From assembly GCA_026391975.1 (NCBI GenBank), contig JAPLDB010000037.1:1-45399 (forward strand): DNA of 45,399 nt, read 5' to 3'. The position numbers and the translations under genes are program-made. The notes beneath the pieces were generated by a model that did not search any database, was not told the origin of the DNA, and saw only the letters and a program-made list of their open reading frames with translations. This DNA comes from Bacteroidota bacterium (GTDB taxonomy: Bacteria > Bacteroidota > Bacteroidia > AKYH767-A > 2013-40CM-41-45). How positions within the stretch are numbered: the first letter of the stretch is position 1; every line of letters begins with the position of its first letter. This document shows, piece after piece, positions 40,084 through 45,399 of the stretch.

Positions 40084-43000
40084 ATGAAATTATTTACCCG
40101 CAACTTTTGGGTGGCGATGCTACTCCTTTTATTTTTTTATTTCAACCGGTGCTTATTCGCAGGTAGTAATAAATGAGATTACTCCAAGTAATAATGGATC
40201 TTTTACCGATGAATATAAATCAAATCCTGATTGGGTTGAATTATACAATGCCGGATTATCGGCAGTAAACATCAATGGTTATGGATTTTCAGATAATATA
40301 ACAATCCCATTAAAATGGACATTTCCAGACATTACAATTCCATCCCATGGTTATTTTATTGTGGTGACTGACGATACAAGTAAAAAGCAGACTACCCATC
40401 ACTGGGAAAGTGCTGCAAAAGCAAACGATTCCTGGAAGTATAAAATTCCCGCTGCAGGGGCTGATACCAACTGGAGAAATCTTTCATTCAATGATGCAAC
40501 ATGGACAAGCGGAACAGGTGGAATGGGTTTCGGCGACGCTGATGACGGAACAACCATTGCAACAAGTTCTGTTTCTGTTTACATGCGCAAAACTTTTACA
40601 ATTGCCGACACAGGAAAAATTACGCAAGGTGTTTTCAATATGGATTATGATGACGGATTTGTAGCTTACCTGAATGGGAAAGAAATTGCCAGGGCAAACC
40701 TCGGAACATCCGGTATTCGTCCGGCATATAACCTGCTTGCAACTGCTTCTCACGAAGCAACACTCTATCAGAGTCAAAAACCTGATTCATTTTACCTTAG
40801 CAAAACATTCCTTGCCACTGTTCTAGTAAACGGAACCAATGTATTAACTGTAGAAACGCACAACAACAGTGCAACCTCCACAGACCTTTCAAGCAATCCG
40901 TTTTTATCATTTGGATTGACAGACAATGTAACATATTTCAGCGCGCTCCCATCCTGGTTTTTAGCTCCGCCAACTGAGTATATGCATGCCAAATTCAAAC
41001 TTGACAAAACAGGCGAAACTGTTTTACTATCTGATGCACTTGGAACCATTCTAGATCAGAAAACATATCCGAACATGGAGATTGATGACAGCTATGGAAG
41101 AAGTACAGATGGTGGTTCAACGTGGTGCTATTTTGAAACACCAACAGCAGGTGCAACAAACAATTCTTCTGTTTGTGCAACAGGCTACGCCTCTATTCCA
41201 TTGTTCTCTCTCACCGGTAATTTCTATACCGGTTCGCAATCACTCACGCTAACAACAACACAGCCCGGCGGAGTGATCAGGTATTCAAGAGACGGGACCG
41301 ATCCGACAACTGCTTCAACGGTTTATTCTACCCCTATCAATCTTGATACAACGCAAGTAATCCGTGCCAAAGTATTCGCAACAGGATTCTTGCCGAGCGC
41401 AACCATAACCAATGATTATTTCATTAATGAAAACACAAAACTTCCGATTCTTGCGATTACAACAACACCGGGTAATCTGTGGGACTATAATACAGGCATC
41501 TATGTGATGGGACCAAATGCAAGCACAACAACTCCTTACTTCGGTGCAAACTTTTGGATGGACTGGGAGAAGCCGGCAACGATTGAATACTTTGACAAAC
41601 AAAAGAACCGTGTTTTTAAATTCAACGCCAACATCAAGATCAACGGTGGATATTCGAGGGCAAAACCACAAAAGAGTTTTGAGGTGAAGATGGATGACAA
41701 ATGGGGTACAGCCGCCATTGATTATGCATTGATCCCTGACAAAAGTTTCATTACGAAATGGGATGACTGGGTCATACGGAATGCAGGGAGCGATTGGCAG
41801 AGGGCTCATTTGAGGGATCCGGCGCTTGAAAAAAATCTGAAAAACACAAATGCATCTTACATGGCACAGGAACCTTGTCTGGGATTTGTAAATGGACAAT
41901 TTTTCGGTGTTTATTACCTTGATGAAAACGATGACCATAACTTTGTAAAAAATAATTACGGATACGGCAAAAGTGAAATAGACTTCCTTGCATCCAATAG
42001 CGGTGCAACGGAAGTAAAGCAAGGCAGCGATTCGGCATTCAATGCGATGTATGCTTATGCAACTGCATCCAGTCCATCTGCAGGCACATATTATTCTACA
42101 ATGAATGGAATGTTTGACCTGATGAATTTCGCTGACTATTTCATTTCGGAAATTTATTGTGGCAATAGCGATTGGATTGGTGACTGGAAAAACAATATAA
42201 AACTTTGGAGGCCAAGGACCCCGACCGGAAAATTCAAATACATCACTTATGACCTTGATCAGTCTGCGGGGTTAAATGTTACTTATTCCGACAACACGCT
42301 CACCCGTGCACGAAGACCAAACTTAGCAAATCCTTTTTCCGGAATGTTTGACAAATTGTTATCGAACACCCAGTTCAAACAATACTTCATTAACAGGTAT
42401 GCCGATTTACTGAACACTATTTTTCTTCCCACAAATGTGCTCAACCAGAAAAATGCTGTGAAGGACAGCATCAATGCTGATATGTCACGCAACTTTGCAA
42501 AATACGGAGGAAGTACTTCGGCATGGAATACAGAATTAAGTTCGTTCACTTCATTCATTAACAACCGGACATCAAATTGTAGAAACCAGGCACAAGCGGA
42601 ATTTGCTTTGACAGGACAAGTAACACTCACCTTAAATACTTCGCCTGCAGGTTCTGGCCATATCATCATCAGCACGATTTCTCCGGCAAGCTATCCCTGG
42701 ACCGGTGTTTATTTTAATGGAAATCCTGTAACGATTACTGCTGTTCCCAATCCGGGATATACGTTCAATTATTGGAAATCTACCGTTGCATTTCCTGTCA
42801 ATAATACCAATCAGACAGTGACACAAAACTTCACTGCTACCGATGCAATTACTGCCTATTTTACAGGAAGTTCTGCATCAACACAAATTACTTTCAGTGA
42901 AGTGAATTACAATTCAAGTTCAACTGCTGATGCCGGCGACTGGCTTGAGTTGTGGAATTATGGCACAACGTCACTTGATATTTCTTCATGGTACCTGAAA

Positions 43001-45399
43001 GATGAAAATGACAACCATAAATATACTTTCCCGGCAGGAACAGTACTTGCTTCCAATGGAAGGCTGGTACTTGCAACGGAAGTTGCGAAATTCCAGGCAC
43101 GTTTTCCTTCTGTAAGCAACTATCAGGCTATTGATTTCGGATTTGAAAATGGCGGAGAAACTATCCGTTTATATAAATATGACGGAACAATTTATAAATC
43201 ATTTATATACGATAATAGTGCCCCATGGCCGCTCACTCCTGACGGACAAGGATACACACTTGAATTATTAAGCCAGACAGGTAACCTTGATGATGGTGCT
43301 AATTGGTTTGCGGGTTGTCCGGGTGGATCACCCGGTGTGGCCTATAGCGCAGGTGCATGCTGTTCTGTAACGGCAACAGTTACCGCAGGAGGTGCAACCA
43401 CTTTCTGTACCGGATCAAGTGTGGCTTTAACTGCAGCAACCGGAACCGGGTACACATATCAGTGGAAAAAAGACGGAACAAACATTTCAGGTGCTACAGC
43501 CATATCTTATGTTGCAAATTCAACAGGTGCATTCACCTGTGCGGTAACAAGTGGCACCTGTACCCAAACTTCAAATTCGATTACAGTAACTGTCAATACT
43601 GCACCAACTTCAACCATCACACCTGCAGGTTCAACAACGATCTGTACAGGAAGCAGTGTTGTACTGAATGGAAATACAGGAACAGGTTTGACCTACCAAT
43701 GGAAACTTAACGCTGTAAATATTTCTGGTGCAACAGCTGCTTCATATACCGCAAATGCTATCGGTTCATATACGCTGTCAGTCACAAATTCATGTGCCAG
43801 TACCACCTCCGCAGCAACTGTAATAACTGTAAATCCATTGCCGACAGCAACCATTACTCCGGCAGGGTCGACAACAATATGCACAGGAAGCAGTGTGGTG
43901 CTCAATGGCAATACAGGAACCGGGTTGACCTATCAATGGAAACTCAATGCCTCTAATATTTCCGGCGCTACTGCTGCAAGTTACACTGCGAATGCTGCAG
44001 GATCGTTTACTCTTGTTGTGACCAACATTTGTGGAAATACAACATCATCTGCAATAGTTGTAACAGTTAACCCATTGCCAACGGCAACGATAACCGCCGG
44101 AGGACCTACAACTATTTGTACAGGTAATACAGTTGTGCTGAATGCAAACACAGGAACCGGCCTCACCTACCAGTGGAAAAATAATGGTTCTGCAATTTCG
44201 GGAGCCACTGCTGCTTCATATACTGCAAGTGCTTCAGGCTCTTATACTGTTGTAGTCAGTAATACCTGTGGCAATTCAACCTCTGCAGCAACTGTAGTTA
44301 CTGTAAGCGGAACAATTACTGCGACAATCACCGCCGGTGGACCAACTACATTCTGTACCGGCGGAAGCGTACTATTGACAGCATCAACAGGCACAGGATA
44401 TACGTACCAGTGGAAACTGAATGGCGCCAATATTTCAGGTGCAACGCTAATCACTTATGCTGCAAACGCTGCAGGAAGTTATGCTGTTGCGATTTCAAAT
44501 GGTGCATGCACAGCTACTTCATCAGCTACATCAATTATAGTCAACACTGCACCTCCGGCAACTGCAACGGCTGCAGGATCAACTCAGCTTTGCGGAGGAC
44601 AAACAGTTGTGATCAACGCCAATACCGGAACGGGGCTGACTTATCAATGGAAACTCAATGCAGTAAATATTTCCGGCGCTACTGCAGCTTCCTATACAGC
44701 AAGTACAGCCGGGTCCTATACTGTTTTGGTCACAAATTCTTGCGGTAGTGCTACGTCTTCTGCAGTTGTTGTTACCTCAGGAAGTATCACTGCAACTATT
44801 ACTGCCGGTGGATCTGTAAGTTGGTGTGGAACAGGAAGCGTATTGCTAAATTCAAACACCGGAACGGGTTATACATACCAATGGAAAAGTAGCGGAGCAA
44901 ATATCAATGGTGCCACTGCAGCGACATATTCTGCAACAACTGCCGGAAGCTACACAGTTACAATTACGAGCGGGGCATGCTCCGGGACTTCAAATGCAAT
45001 TACGGTAAGTACAACTACTGCACCCGTTGCCACAGTTAGCCCAATGACTATTTCCAAGTGTGCAAGTGCTTCAGTTACGCTCACTGCCTCTCCTCAAGGA
45101 ACAGGATATACCTACCATTGGCTGAAAAATGGCGCCTACATAAACAGTCTGACTGCAACACATACATCCGCCACTGCAACCACAGCCACTTATGCATGCA
45201 CGGTTACTAACGCCTGTGGCTCTTCCACTTCAGCAAATGCAACGGTAACAGTCAATTGTCGTGAATCAAATGACGATGCATCAATCGTAGATGGATTACA
45301 GGTAAAAGTTTTTCCAAATCCTTTTACGAATCAACTTTCAGTTATAGTCAATACTGAATCGGAAAATGAAATTATCATTCGGATATTTGATTTGCTGGG
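40084..45399 (+). CDS. Giant T9SS cargo: lamin-tail / CotH kinase / Ig-repeat protein, frameshifted in signal peptide, 3' end outside window
   Basis: About 1770 residues are visible. ATG 40084 opens a signal peptide (MKLFTRNFWVAMLLLLFF) but that frame stops at 40174. The main frame (from 40142, STGAYSQVVINEITP) is open to the window edge. Dropping one T from the T7 run at 40132-40138 joins the two into a normal signal peptide. Domains: lamin-tail domain, split around a galactose-binding-like insert (about 40385-40970); chitobiase-like C-terminal domain (VIRYSRDGTDPTT); CotH kinase-like domain (41440-42430: KINGGYSRAKPQKSFEV, FVNGQFFGVYYLDE, YITYDLDQSAG); InlB-B-type repeat (42640-42860); second lamin-tail domain (42890-43345); eight Ig-like repeats (43373-45256); and the start of a sorting domain (VFPNPFTNQLSVI). 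CotH proteins are atypical kinases that phosphorylate secreted proteins. The gene runs off the right edge. Confidence 0.88.
43373..45256 (+). repeat. Eight tandem Ig-like domain repeats, 237-bp period
   Basis: Repeat starts fall at 43373, 43610, 43847, 44084, 44321, 44558, 44792 and 45029. The first five intervals are exactly 237 bp (79 residues); one is 234 bp and the last 237. Each unit has the same skeleton: TITAGG.TT.CTG..V.L.A.TGTG, then YQWK.NG..ISGAT, then YTA...GSYTV.V.N.CG. Units two and three share long nearly identical runs. Cys in 'CTG' and in the last strand could form one disulfide per domain. These probably form a stalk holding the CotH and lamin-tail domains away from the surface. 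Confidence 0.92.

Noticed and set aside
41315-42022. Minus-strand open frame of 235 codons opposite the CotH domain
   Set aside because: It is antisense to the strongly supported CotH kinase-like domain, is rich in Cys and Ile/Val runs typical of reverse-frame translation, and has no recognisable domain.
42283-42675. Minus-strand open frame of 130 codons opposite the end of the CotH domain
   Set aside because: Shadow of the main plus-strand frame, which is continuous and domain-bearing here.

Overview
The window is a stretch of chromosome from a member of the Bacteroidota, probably a free-living environmental one. Three things support this. Gliding-motility genes gldB and gldC are present. 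Eight proteins are recognisable as, or closely resemble, cargo of the type IX secretion system (T9SS): Sec signal peptide, adhesive or enzymatic domains, and a C-terminal sorting domain of the 'YPNP ... G.Y.v.v' type. Promoter-like boxes follow the phylum's TTG / TAnnTTTG pattern, and Shine-Dalgarno sequences are mostly absent. I cannot place it below phylum level from sequence alone. No transposase, phage gene or CRISPR array was seen.

Layout. 1-1530: the tail of one T9SS cargo gene and a complete PKD-type one. 1531-2165: the only gap over 300 bp, a noncoding island with nested inverted repeats, bracketed by a duplicated 3' end of kynA. 2166-6137 (minus): tryptophan dioxygenase kynA, a DUF3108 protein, scpB and a trans-polyprenyl diphosphate synthase. 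6216-11068: engB, gldC, gldB, a PorT-like barrel and nadE. 11082-14869: a lone response regulator, tRNA-Phe, coaX, an outer-membrane protein, lptC and a small membrane protein. 14899-20544: a T9SS GH16 glucanase, a TlpA-like thioredoxin lipoprotein and a large M1 metallopeptidase fused to a barrel-like C-terminus. 20618-22469: an lpxH-like gene whose 5' end is replaced by a heptamer array, and a fatty-acid desaturase. 22652-30330: a giant beta-helix/CARDB T9SS cargo, a GNAT-peptidase pair and a LamG/phosphoesterase T9SS cargo. 30338-34677 (minus): LRR protein, ribF and alaS, the last carrying an in-frame palindromic insertion. 34819-36294: M23 peptidase and a MerR regulator. 36355-45399: three T9SS cargo genes in a row. 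The last is a CotH-kinase/lamin-tail/Ig-repeat giant whose signal peptide is split by a one-base frameshift in a T7 run, and it runs off the window.

How it works together. Housekeeping genes (NAD, CoA, FAD and isoprenoid cofactors, tRNA charging, ribosome assembly, chromosome condensation, LPS export) are interleaved with a surface and secretion programme. GldB and GldC belong to the gliding apparatus associated with T9SS. The GH16, PQQ-dehydrogenase-like, phosphoesterase and CotH-domain proteins are its likely exported cargo. LptC, the LpxH-like protein and the barrels contribute to the outer membrane.

Most interesting signals: (1) the poly-T frameshift in the CotH giant and its eight Ig repeats at an almost exact 237-bp period; (2) the 9 x 7-bp array that removes the start of the lpxH-like gene, including a metal-ligand Asp; (3) the palindromic repeat translated inside AlaS; (4) the att-like duplication of the kynA 3' end around a nested-inverted-repeat island; (5) two secreted proteins in which an entire domain sits inside a beta-sandwich domain. 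None of these proves a new system, but each is concrete and checkable.
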